Shown: positions 1 through 6,221, counted from the first letter of the stretch. The stretch is DNA of 6,967 nucleotides from Polynucleobacter meluiroseus (GCA_943323725.2 CALPIW020000082.1:1-6967), one strand, 5' to 3'. A program made the numbers and translations. Notes: a model not told the origin generated them from the letters alone.

Positions 1-236
1 AGGACCTGACCTTCCCGCACGCCCCGCATCTGCATCGCCGCGAGCTGACCGTCATGGCCAGCCGAAACGCCCTTTCGAAGGACTTCGCCCGCATCATCCG
101 GCTGATCGAAGACGGGGTGATCGACACGAAGCCGTGGATCACCCACCACGCGAAGTTCGACGACCTGATCGCGACCTTCCCGACCTGGCTCAAGCCGGAG
201 TCCGGCGTCATCAAGGCGATCGTCGACGTGGTCTGA
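1..236 (+). CDS. Zn-dependent alcohol/sugar dehydrogenase, C-terminal part (5' truncated by window)
   Basis: The frame is open from base 3 to the TGA at 234-236 and gives 77 residues, the end of a longer protein that starts outside the window. The motif RRELTVMASRNAL, then a region ending in SGVIKAIVDV, matches the C-terminal end of the medium-chain Zn-dependent dehydrogenases (Tdh-like, COG1063), especially the branch acting on sugars and sugar acids such as L-galactonate and L-fucose. The ATG at 54 lies inside this conserved motif, so it is an internal methionine and not a start. The cofactor site and zinc ligands lie upstream and cannot be checked. The next gene, a lactonase-type amidohydrolase, starts 4 bases downstream on the same strand, so the two are probably co-transcribed. 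A sugar dehydrogenase making a lactone for that enzyme would fit, but the substrate is inferred. Confidence 0.8.
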   Translation, partial: DLTFPHAPHLHRRELTVMASRNALSKDFARIIRLIEDGVIDTKPWITHHAKFDDLIATFPTWLKPESGVIKAIVDVV

Positions 237-240
237 CGCC

Positions 241-1068
241 ATGCGCCTCGACGCCCACCAGCACTTCTGGTCGTACGACGCGGCGCAATACCCGTGGATC
301 CCGCCGGGCTCCCCGCTGCACCGCAGCTGGTTGCCCGAGGATCTCGCCGCCTTGCAGAAGCCGCTCGGCTTCGACGGCTCGATTGCCGTGCAGGCGCGTC
401 AGGTCGTCGGCGAATCCGACTGGCTGCTCTCCCTTGCGGATAAGCACGCGAACGTGAAGGGCGTCGTCGGCTGGGTCGACCTGCGTTCCGACCGCGTCGA
501 GGCCGACCTGGCCCGCCTCGCCGCGCACCCGAAATTCGTCGGCGTCCGTCACGTCGTCCAGGAAGAGCCCGACGTGGACTTCATGCTCGGCAAAGAATTC
601 CAGCGCGGGATCTCGAAGCTCCATGCCCACGGACTGACCTACGATATCCTGATCTATCCGAAGCAGCTCGAGGCCGCGATCCGGCTCGCGGAGGCCTTCC
701 CGCTCCAGCCCTTCGTCCTCGATCACATCGCCAAGCCGCATATCAAGGACGGCACCCTCGAGCCGTGGAAGTCGCAGCTCCGCCGGTTGGCCAAACTCCC
801 GAACGTCCATTGCAAGGTCTCGGGCATGCTCACCGAAGCCGACCACACGAACTGGCTGGCCGAGCAGTTCCGTCCGTACCTCGACACGGTCTTCGAGGCC
901 TTCGGCCCGTCGCGCCTGATGTATGGCTCCGACTGGCCGGTCTGTCTCTTCGCCGGTAGCTACGAGCAGGCCTTCCGGCTCGTCGATGACTACGCCCAGG
1001 GACTGACCGCCGCCGAGCGCGCCGGCCTCTTCGGCGGTAACTGCGTGCGTTTCTACGGCGTGCGTTGA
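241..1068 (+). CDS. Amidohydrolase-superfamily lactonase (L-fuconolactonase / L-rhamnonolactonase type, COG3618)
   Basis: The 275-residue protein has the usual full length of COG3618 metal-dependent hydrolases, with a TIM-barrel fold expected. Visible signatures are the N-terminal DAHQHFW (His6 and His8), GVRH (His104), LDHIAKP (His162), CKVSGM (Lys192) and GSDWPV (Asp231), in the order expected of this family. Characterised members open L-fucono-, L-rhamnono- or related sugar lactones to the acids in oxidative deoxysugar breakdown. No signal peptide is visible, so it is probably cytosolic. The ATG at 241 places DAHQHFW at the N-terminus as in relatives; no Shine-Dalgarno is visible before it. 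It follows a Zn-dependent dehydrogenase by 4 bases, consistent with consecutive steps (sugar to lactone to acid). The exact sugar cannot be read from sequence; a 2-pyrone-4,6-dicarboxylate hydrolase-like activity is a less likely alternative. Confidence 0.87.
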   Translation: MRLDAHQHFWSYDAAQYPWIPPGSPLHRSWLPEDLAALQKPLGFDGSIAVQARQVVGESDWLLSLADKHANVKGVVGWVDLRSDRVEADLARLAAHPKFVGVRHVVQEEPDVDFMLGKEFQRGISKLHAHGLTYDILIYPKQLEAAIRLAEAFPLQPFVLDHIAKPHIKDGTLEPWKSQLRRLAKLPNVHCKVSGMLTEADHTNWLAEQFRPYLDTVFEAFGPSRLMYGSDWPVCLFAGSYEQAFRLVDDYAQGLTAAERAGLFGGNCVRFYGVR

Positions 1069-1078
1069 AGTCGTCCGA

Positions 1079-2365
1079 TCACCGGAGACTCTTGACCGGC
1101 GTGAAGATCCACCCGTTCGCTTCCATGTCAATCTTCGCGCCGATGGCTCGCGGGTTCTGGATTTCCTTGGGAAGCGGTTGGTTCGTGAAACGAAGGAGTT
1201 TCATGCCGCTGCCCTTGCCGTCTGAGCCCATGACTTCGATGCAGAGAACGCCGTAGAAGTTGCCGCCGGGCATCTCTCCGAGGGCGATTTCGATCGGGAT
1301 TTCGGCGCCGGCGGTCATCTGGATCCATGGTCCGCAGCGGAGCGGCCGACCGGTGGTCGATCGATGGGTCTCGTCGCACTTTACCCCGTCGAAATCTTTG
1401 TAGACATTGGAAGCTCCGACCACCGGCTGGTAAAAGCCGGAGTCCAATGCGACTTTCCGGCCCCATCGGATGACCAGGAGATCGTCACCGGACCCCACGA
1501 AACGGACTTTCCCTGTCTGCGGCACCTTCACCGTCCCCTTGTAATGGGCCAGCCAGCGCGAAGGCTTCACCGTCTTCTCCACCCCATAGGCCTTCGGGCA
1601 GATTGTCGCAGAGCTGGCCGGGATGAAGATCTGCGACGCGTAGAGGGAGTCCGGTGCCCGGAACTTATCCGCCAGCGAAACCACGCCCCAGTTTTTATCC
1701 ACCAGGAACTCCTTCACTTCCTTGGCGTAAAGGCTGTTGGGCTTGGCGTTCACCGGGTCCTTGTGGCTGGCGGCGTCGGGGTTACCGAACATCTCCGACG
1801 GCTTGCCTGCCCGGGTCTGCTTGAAGTCGTAGAAATTTCCGACGACGCCATAGTTGACCCCCATTCCCTTCATCCCGAACAACGAGACGAAGTTACGGCC
1901 GCCACCTGAGCCGATACCTTTGCCGGCGCCGATGCCGCCGCCGGAACCGCCGCCGAAGCCTTTCGAGGCGCCGCCGCCGATCGCGCCCGCGGAGAGCAGG
2001 GGGTTGGACATGCTCGGCAGGCTGGCGATCGCCAGTGTGGCGTTGGCGTTCTTACTGGTGATACGGCTGTTCGTCTTGGCCAGCGACTTGATGTTCTTGG
2101 GCACCACCTTGGTCTTGAACTCTTTGGCCTTAGCGCCGCCCGCACCGCCGCCTGCGCCCGTGGCGAAGGCGTTCGGGTCCTTCTTGCCGGCGCCGTCGGT
2201 CACGGTGGAGACCACCCAGACGATCGCGATCAGCACGAGGAAGACGTGCAGGAGGACGGAGAGCGCAAGGCCCTCGCCCCCGAGGCGTTGCCAAAGGGTG
2301 CGACGGGGGCGGGCCAAAGGCTCCGCTCCGGTTTCCACGGGGGATGTGTCCTGGGGTTCGGACAT
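1079..2365 (-). CDS. Membrane-anchored glycine-rich protein with C-terminal PA14-like domain
   Basis: A 428-residue protein of uncertain function. Order of parts: a short cytoplasmic N-terminus with basic residues (RPRRTLWQR, about 19-27); one hydrophobic segment at about 32-55; a Gly/Ala/Lys-rich stretch (about 58-95); a second glycine-rich linker (about 129-157); a region of no recognised family (about 160-260); and a C-terminal portion with PA14-like features. These are HYKGTVKVPQTGKVRFVGSG followed by DD (about 274-295), then IPIEIALGEMPGGNFYG (about 356-372), resembling the strands of PA14 carbohydrate-binding folds. Topology is likely N-in with the bulk outside the cytoplasm. The anchor reads LSVLLHVFLV, with Ser36 and His40 spaced as SxxxH, the spacing in the TonB transmembrane helix. 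The start ATG (2363-2365 on the complement) has no Shine-Dalgarno, but a promoter-like element lies just upstream. It converges on the lactonase gene with 10 bases between stops. The PA14 call is by pattern recognition only. Confidence 0.75.
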   Translation of the reverse strand: MSEPQDTSPVETGAEPLARPRRTLWQRLGGEGLALSVLLHVFLVLIAIVWVVSTVTDGAGKKDPNAFATGAGGGAGGAKAKEFKTKVVPKNIKSLAKTNSRITSKNANATLAIASLPSMSNPLLSAGAIGGGASKGFGGGSGGGIGAGKGIGSGGGRNFVSLFGMKGMGVNYGVVGNFYDFKQTRAGKPSEMFGNPDAASHKDPVNAKPNSLYAKEVKEFLVDKNWGVVSLADKFRAPDSLYASQIFIPASSATICPKAYGVEKTVKPSRWLAHYKGTVKVPQTGKVRFVGSGDDLLVIRWGRKVALDSGFYQPVVGASNVYKDFDGVKCDETHRSTTGRPLRCGPWIQMTAGAEIPIEIALGEMPGGNFYGVLCIEVMGSDGKGSGMKLLRFTNQPLPKEIQNPRAIGAKIDMEANGWIFTPVKSLR

Positions 2366-2400
2366 AGGAGCATTACACTAGGTCAGGGCTAGTGGTTCAA
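2366..2400 (-). promoter_or_regulatory. Putative sigma70-type promoter directly abutting a start codon (possible leaderless transcript)
   Basis: On the complement, TTGAAC (2395-2400) and TGTAAT (2372-2377) are separated by exactly 17 bases. They match TTGACA at 4 of 6 and TATAAT at 5 of 6 positions. Only 6 bases (GCTCCT) lie between the -10-like hexamer and the ATG at 2365, so transcription would start at or next to the start codon. No Shine-Dalgarno is present on this strand; the AGGAG at 2366-2370 is on the + strand and cannot serve this gene. The site is predicted from spacing and consensus only. Confidence 0.45.
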
Positions 2401-2420
2401 CCCCCAAACCTAGACCCCGG

Positions 2421-2434
2421 CCGCCAACGGGCGG
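2421..2434. repeat. Short GC-rich inverted repeat in the divergent intergenic region
   Basis: CCGCC (2421-2425) and GGCGG (2430-2434) form a perfect 5-base inverted repeat around the 4-base loop AACG. It lies in the 118-base gap between the divergent PA14-like gene and slyX. No T-tract follows, so it is not a typical terminator; it could be a small regulatory hairpin or chance in GC-rich DNA. Nothing else definite is visible in this gap apart from promoter-like hexamers. Confidence 0.25.
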
Positions 2435-2483
2435 AATCATCATAGCGTCTTGCCCTGCCGGGACCCGCCTTCATCTTGCCGGT

Positions 2484-2687
2484 ATGGATGAACACCAGCG
2501 CGCCCTCGAGGAACGCCTCACTTTCTTGCAACGACACGTCGAACAGCAGGACCGCATCATCCTCGAGCTCTCCCGCGAGGTCTCGAAATTGGCCGACCGG
2601 CTCGTCCGGGCCGAGGCGAAGCTGACCCAGTCCGCCGACGCCGGTGACCAAGCTGCGCCCGCCGACGAACGTCCGCCCCACTGGTAA
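2484..2687 (+). CDS. slyX: SlyX family protein
   Basis: A 67-residue, highly charged protein. Residues about 4-47 have heptad-like spacing of Leu/Ile/Val and should form a coiled coil. The tail ends in RPPHW, matching the characteristic PPH(Y/W) C-terminus of SlyX proteins, and the overall length agrees with the family (about 70 residues). SlyX has no established molecular function; in enterobacteria it is named from its position next to slyD. Here it is the first gene of a same-strand run and is followed after 9 bases by a YedK-type gene, so the usual slyD neighbour is absent. No Shine-Dalgarno precedes the ATG. A weak promoter-like pair, TTGCCC (2450-2455) and CATCTT (2472-2477), lies upstream. 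Confidence 0.8.
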   Translation: MDEHQRALEERLTFLQRHVEQQDRIILELSREVSKLADRLVRAEAKLTQSADAGDQAAPADERPPHW

Positions 2688-2696
2688 ATCCCGGAT

Positions 2697-3398
2697 ATGT
2701 GCGGCCGCGTCACCCAGTTTTCCCGCTGGGCCGAAATCGTGAAAAGCCTCGGCGCTCCGTCAGTCGACGTCGCGCCCCGGTATAACATCTCTCCGGGCAC
2801 GCCGCTCCTCTCCGTCCGTCGCGAGCAGGGCGTGTTCCGCACCGAGGCGCTGCCGTGGGGCTTCGTGCCGGCTTGGGCGCCGGCCGACGAGCCCGCCGGT
2901 CACGCCAACGCGCGCGCCGAGGGAATCTTCGAACGGCCGACCTTCCGCGACGCCGCGCGTCTCCGTCGCTGCGTCGTGCCGCTCGACGGCTATTACGAAT
3001 GGAAGACCGAAGGTAAGCTGAAGGTGCCGTATTATTTCCGCGCGACCGACGGCGGCCCGCTCGCGGTCGGCGGCCTCTGGTCGCTCCACCTCGCCGCCGA
3101 CGGCACTTCGCGCCGGACGCTCTGCCTCGTCACGGTCGCGCCGAACCGCGAAGCGGGCGAGGTCCACTCGCGCATGCCGGTCGTGCTCACGGGCGCCGCC
3201 CGCCAAGCCTGGCTTTCCGAACGGGCGTTCACGCCGGACGATTTCGCCGCCCTCGCCGTCACCGCGCCCGATCGCACGCTTTCGCTTCATCGCGTCACGC
3301 CCGACGTCAATCGCGTCGCGGTCGACGCCGAGCATCTCGTCCGTCCCTTGGTCGGCGCGATGGATCAGCCGGACTTCTTCGGGGATTTGCTTGGCTAA
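2697..3398 (+). CDS. yedK: SOS response-associated peptidase (SRAP / YedK / HMCES family)
   Basis: A 233-residue protein of normal family length. YedK/HMCES proteins bind abasic sites in single-stranded DNA and form a stable thiazolidine DNA-protein crosslink through the N-terminal cysteine. Every expected active-site residue is visible: Cys2 directly after Met1 (MCGR), the NISP motif (Asn30), Asn71 in NARAEG, Glu101 in DGYYEW and His157 in HSRMP; these correspond to Cys2, Asn75, Glu105 and His160 of the E. coli protein. The need for Cys at position 2 fixes the start at 2697. It should act in the cytosol on exposed single-stranded DNA. It lies 9 bases after slyX and 27 bases before the cupin gene. 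No LexA-type operator was recognised upstream, and no clear Shine-Dalgarno is seen. Confidence 0.95.
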   Translation: MCGRVTQFSRWAEIVKSLGAPSVDVAPRYNISPGTPLLSVRREQGVFRTEALPWGFVPAWAPADEPAGHANARAEGIFERPTFRDAARLRRCVVPLDGYYEWKTEGKLKVPYYFRATDGGPLAVGGLWSLHLAADGTSRRTLCLVTVAPNREAGEVHSRMPVVLTGAARQAWLSERAFTPDDFAALAVTAPDRTLSLHRVTPDVNRVAVDAEHLVRPLVGAMDQPDFFGDLLG

Positions 3399-3425
3399 CG
3401 GACCGTTTTTCGACAGACCAGAGCC

Positions 3426-3827
3426 ATGGCCGAGCCCACGCATAACCCGAAGATCGTGGAGAAGCCGTGGGGCCGCGAGATCTGGTATGCCGATCAGGCC
3501 GCCTACGCCGGCAAGGTGCTCGAAGTGAAGAAGGGCTGCCGTCTCAGCCTCCAATACCATGAACGCAAGACGGAGACCCTCTTCCTTCTTTCCGGCAAGG
3601 TGCTCCTGACGCTCCGCGCGCTCGCCGCCGGCGAGACTCCCGCGCCTTCACTCGTCACTCCAGCCGACCAGAGCGTCTGGCTGCCCGGCCGGGCTGTCCA
3701 TATCCCGGCCCGCACGATTCATCGCTTCGAGGCCCTCGAAGACAGCGTCCTGCTCGAAGTCTCCACGCCTGAGCTCACCGACGTCGTCCGGCTGCAGGAT
3801 GATTTCGCCCGGCCGGCCCGCGACTGA
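3426..3827 (+). CDS. Stand-alone cupin of the mannose-6-phosphate isomerase type II / ManC C-terminal family
   Basis: A 133-residue single-domain cupin. The N-terminal VEKPWGREIWYA, then GCRLSLQYHERKTETLFLLSG, HIPARTIHRFEA and EVSTPELTDVVRLQDDF, are typical of the isomerase domain found at the C-terminus of bifunctional mannose-1-phosphate guanylyltransferase/phosphomannose isomerase. Likely metal ligands are Gln43, His45, Glu50 and His99. Bifunctional ManC enzymes run to about 470 residues; the nucleotidyltransferase half is absent here, and the full cupin fold with a natural start argues that this is a genuine stand-alone form and not a fragment. It is probably a cytosolic sugar-phosphate isomerase, perhaps interconverting mannose and fructose 6-phosphates, but the substrate is inferred. 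It lies 15 bases before a ROK kinase gene, which suits a sugar-phosphate role. Confidence 0.85.
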   Translation: MAEPTHNPKIVEKPWGREIWYADQAAYAGKVLEVKKGCRLSLQYHERKTETLFLLSGKVLLTLRALAAGETPAPSLVTPADQSVWLPGRAVHIPARTIHRFEALEDSVLLEVSTPELTDVVRLQDDFARPARD

Positions 3828-3842
3828 CCTATCATTCCTCTC

Positions 3843-4805
3843 ATGCGTAAAGTATTGGCCTTTGATCTCGGCGGCACGAAGTTCGCCTTCGGCGTCGTCA
3901 ACGAAGACGGCAGTGTCCTCGGTTCCGGCCGCGTCGAAACGTTCGCCGAAAAGGGTCCGCAGCAGGCCTGCGAACGCGTCGCCGCCGCCGCGCACGCGCT
4001 CCTCGCCGAACTCAAGCTCAAGCCGGTCGACTTCGTCGCCATCGGCGTCGCCTCCCCTGGCCCCCTCGACATCGCCCGCGGCTGCGTCGACGGCTCCCCG
4101 AATCTCCCGGGCTGGACCGGCTTCTCGATCACGGAACACCTGAGCAACTCCTTCGGCGGCCTGCCCGCGCGCATCGATAACGACTGCAACGCCGCCGCGC
4201 TCGGCGAATACCGCTTCGGCGCCGGCAAGGGCAAGAAGAACGTCGTCTACATCACGGTCTCCACCGGCATCGGCGGCGGCGCGGTCATCGATGGTCGCCT
4301 GATGCGCGGCTCCAACGGCAACGCGGCCGAGCTCGGCCATATCCCGCTCACGATGGACGGACCCCGCTGCGGATGCGGCAACCCCGGCTGCTGGGAAGTC
4401 TATGCTTCCGGCACCGCCATCGCCCGTCGCACCCGCGAGGCCCTCGCGTCCGGCCGCCCGTCGAGCATCGTGAAGTTCGCCGGCAGCATCGAGCAGGTCA
4501 CGACCCACCACCTCTTCCAGGCCATGGCCGAAGGCGACGCGCTCGCCAACGAGATCTGGGCGGAGTCGATCAACTACCTCGGCCGCGGCCTCGGCGCGGT
4601 GATCAACACCTTCAACCCCGACGTCATCGTGGTCGGCGGCGGCGTCACCGCGGCCGGCGACGCGCTCTTCGTCCCGATGCGCAAGAGCGCCAACCAGTAC
4701 GCCTTCCCGCGTCTGTCGGCGGTCTGCTCGATCGTCCCCGCCGGCCTCGGCGGCAATGTCGGCGTCGTCGGCGCCGCCGCCTGCGCCTTCGAGCACGTCA
4801 GCTGA
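3843..4805 (+). CDS. ROK family sugar kinase (glucokinase-like)
   Basis: A 320-residue protein of normal ROK length. It has the N-terminal phosphate-binding motif DLGGTK (8-13), the catalytic region IDNDCNAAALGE with Asp114 as likely general base, STGIGGG (140-146), and the ROK zinc/sugar signature: Glu163 and His166 in ELGHIP, then CGCGNPGCWE with Cys176, Cys178, Cys183 and Glu185. The zinc ligands His166/Cys176/Cys178/Cys183 are all intact. No N-terminal helix-turn-helix domain is present, so it is an enzyme and not a ROK repressor. It should phosphorylate glucose or a related hexose (mannose, fructose, N-acetylmannosamine are alternatives) with ATP in the cytosol. It follows the phosphomannose-isomerase-like cupin by 15 bases and precedes a glycosyltransferase by 14, suggesting a role in supplying sugar phosphates. 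No Shine-Dalgarno is visible. Confidence 0.93.
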   Translation: MRKVLAFDLGGTKFAFGVVNEDGSVLGSGRVETFAEKGPQQACERVAAAAHALLAELKLKPVDFVAIGVASPGPLDIARGCVDGSPNLPGWTGFSITEHLSNSFGGLPARIDNDCNAAALGEYRFGAGKGKKNVVYITVSTGIGGGAVIDGRLMRGSNGNAAELGHIPLTMDGPRCGCGNPGCWEVYASGTAIARRTREALASGRPSSIVKFAGSIEQVTTHHLFQAMAEGDALANEIWAESINYLGRGLGAVINTFNPDVIVVGGGVTAAGDALFVPMRKSANQYAFPRLSAVCSIVPAGLGGNVGVVGAAACAFEHVS

Positions 4806-4819
4806 CGAGCCCGCCGGTG

Positions 4820-5548
4820 ATGCGCGTCTCCGTCGTCCTCCCGGCTTTCAACGAAGAGAAGCTCCTTCCGGCCGCCCTCGCGTCGGTGAAGGCGGCCGCT
4901 TCGGCGTTCACGGCCCGCGGCTGGGAATGGGAATGCGTGGTCTGCGACAATAATTCGACCGACGGCACGTCCGCGGTCGCCCGCGCGGCGGGCGCGACAG
5001 TGGTGTTCGAGCCGGTCAACCAGATCGGCCGGGCGCGTGACGCCGGCGCGCGTGTCGCCACGGGCGAATGGCTCGTCTTCATCGACGCGGACTCCACGCC
5101 TTCGGCGGAACTCTTCGCATCCATCGCGACCCGTATCGCCGAAGGCCGCGCGCTGGGCGGCGGCAGCACGGTCGAACTCGAGCCAGGCACGCCGCGCTAC
5201 GCCCGCTTCGTCTGCGGGCTCTGGAATCTCTGGAGCCGCCTGGCGGGCTGGGCCGCCGGCTCGTGCGTCTGGGTCGAAGCGGCCGCCTTCCGCGCCGTGG
5301 GCGGTTTCGGCACCGAATACTACGCGGGCGAAGAGGTCTTCCTTAGCCGTCGCCTGAAGTCTCTCGCCCGCCGCTCCGGCCGTCGCTTCGTCATCCTCGC
5401 CGACCACCCGCTGCGGACGTCTTCGCGCAAGCTGAAGCTCTACACGCTCCCGGAGGCGGGCCGCTTCTTCTTCCGCATGCTGTTCACCGCGGGTCGCGCG
5501 GCGAAGCGGCCGGAGAACTGCGAGATCTGGTACGACGGACGGCGCTGA
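4820..5548 (+). CDS. Family 2 glycosyltransferase
   Basis: A 242-residue protein with a GT-A fold. The start at 4820 gives MRVSVVLPAFNEE, the canonical beginning of GT2 enzymes; the same frame stays open far upstream, but that part overlaps the ROK gene and is arginine/proline-rich, not protein-like. Motifs: PAFNEE (8-13), VCDNNSTDGTS (41-51) for nucleotide-sugar binding, the metal-binding DAD (Asp89, Asp91) in VFIDADS, and an acceptor-side region YYAGEEVFLSRRLK (about 173-186). No obvious membrane helices are seen, although WNLWSRLAGWAAGSCVWV (about 135-152) is hydrophobic and could contact the membrane. The donor and acceptor cannot be told from sequence. It is the last gene of the 2484-5548 run and its stop is 3 bases from the stop of the convergent downstream gene. 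Confidence 0.93.
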   Translation: MRVSVVLPAFNEEKLLPAALASVKAAASAFTARGWEWECVVCDNNSTDGTSAVARAAGATVVFEPVNQIGRARDAGARVATGEWLVFIDADSTPSAELFASIATRIAEGRALGGGSTVELEPGTPRYARFVCGLWNLWSRLAGWAAGSCVWVEAAAFRAVGGFGTEYYAGEEVFLSRRLKSLARRSGRRFVILADHPLRTSSRKLKLYTLPEAGRFFFRMLFTAGRAAKRPENCEIWYDGRR

Positions 5549-5551
5549 GGC

Positions 5552-6214
5552 TCAGAGCCGCTGGCGCTTCCACTTCGGGATCGGGAAGACCGTGACTTTG
5601 TCGGACCGCAGTTCGACGTCATCGCGGTGCCGCAGGCGCTTGGCCTCGGCGGCGGTGACAATCTCGTAATGCGGCGCGGCGGTGATGAGGTCGGCGATCT
5701 CCCAGCAGTCCTTCGGGTTATTGACCCACTTCTCGGCCGGTAGGCGGCTGAGGTCGTACGGCTTCGAATAGCTCCGCAGGGTCTTGCGCGGACCCTTGGC
5801 GTATTCGTGGAAGTAGGACATCGCGAGCTCGCGCACGCTGCGGTACACGGGGTCGCGCCAGCGCAGGCAGACGTAATTGGTCTTGGAGATGGCGCCCCAC
5901 TTGCCGTTCACGCGGAAGGGCGCGATGACGTGATCCATGTCCTGATGCGCGCTGAAGTCCAGGAGCAGGGGAGGGTGGCCTTGCAGCCAGAGGGCGAAGG
6001 CGGCCACCATGGCGCCTTCGATGCAATGGGCGCGGCGATGCTTCAAGGTCTGCTCCACCGAGCGGGCGGTATCGCCCTCGGGTTCGAAGTTCTGCGGGAA
6101 ATCGACGAGGAAGTCCTGGATGGCCTGCGGGGTGGCGAGCCGCCCGAGCGTGCGCGCCGCGGACAGGCTGAGGCCTCTCCGTTGGGCGAGTCGGGTGCGG
6201 GCGGCGGACGACAT
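5552..6214 (-). CDS. Transglutaminase-like hypothetical protein
   Basis: A 220-residue protein from the ATG at 6212-6214 on the complement. A TTG at 6250 could extend it by 12 residues, but that extension looks unconserved. The core resembles the transglutaminase/cysteine-protease-like superfamily: HRRAHCIEGAMVAAFAL (Cys64 at the start of a helix), then LLLDFSAHQDMDHVIAPFRVN (His95), then WGAISKTNY (polar Asn113 as possible third residue). The Cys-His-polar order and spacing suit the fold. A later stretch, YRSVRELAMSYFHEY, is typical of a family of conserved bacterial hypotheticals. No signal peptide is apparent. Catalytic activity is unproven: the third position appears to be Asn, not the usual Asp. 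It is flanked by a convergent glycosyltransferase and a divergent fmdB gene, giving no strong functional hint. Confidence 0.75.
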   Translation of the reverse strand: MSSAARTRLAQRRGLSLSAARTLGRLATPQAIQDFLVDFPQNFEPEGDTARSVEQTLKHRRAHCIEGAMVAAFALWLQGHPPLLLDFSAHQDMDHVIAPFRVNGKWGAISKTNYVCLRWRDPVYRSVRELAMSYFHEYAKGPRKTLRSYSKPYDLSRLPAEKWVNNPKDCWEIADLITAAPHYEIVTAAEAKRLRHRDDVELRSDKVTVFPIPKWKRQRL

Positions 6215-6221
6215 GGGTTCA

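Noticed and set aside
211..1131. Open frame of 306 codons on the complement opposite the lactonase
   Set aside because: It overlaps a clearly conserved amidohydrolase and has no family features of its own.
1915..1985. Repeated CCG/GCC runs resembling a tandem repeat
   Set aside because: They encode the glycine-rich linker of the PA14-like protein; the repeat units are irregular and explained by codon usage for glycine.
3396..3411. AACGGACCGTTTTT after the yedK stop, resembling a terminator
   Set aside because: The inverted repeat would leave a one-base loop or a stem of 4 pairs or fewer, too weak for an intrinsic terminator, and the gap to the next gene is only 27 bases.
2760..3560. Open frame on the complement opposite yedK
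   Set aside because: The opposite strand carries all SRAP active-site residues, while this frame shows only low-complexity charged sequence.
3648..4796. Long open frame (382 codons) on the complement, opposite the ROK kinase and cupin genes
   Set aside because: Its translation is dominated by Ala, Gly, Asp, Glu and Arg with no recognisable motif, and it mirrors well-supported genes. Long antisense frames are common in GC-rich DNA.
4373..4819. Upstream extension of the glycosyltransferase frame
   Set aside because: It lies inside the ROK kinase gene and encodes an Arg/Pro-rich run unlike protein; the GT2 fold starts exactly at 4820.
4574..5407. Open frame on the complement across the ROK/glycosyltransferase junction
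   Set aside because: It is Arg/Ala/Gly-rich, spans two convincing genes and has no motif.
5541..5567. GGCTC-A-GAGCC inverted repeat at the convergent stops of the glycosyltransferase and the transglutaminase-like gene
   Set aside because: It is a possible bidirectional terminator, but the stem is only about 4 pairs with a 3-base loop and no T-tract follows on either strand.
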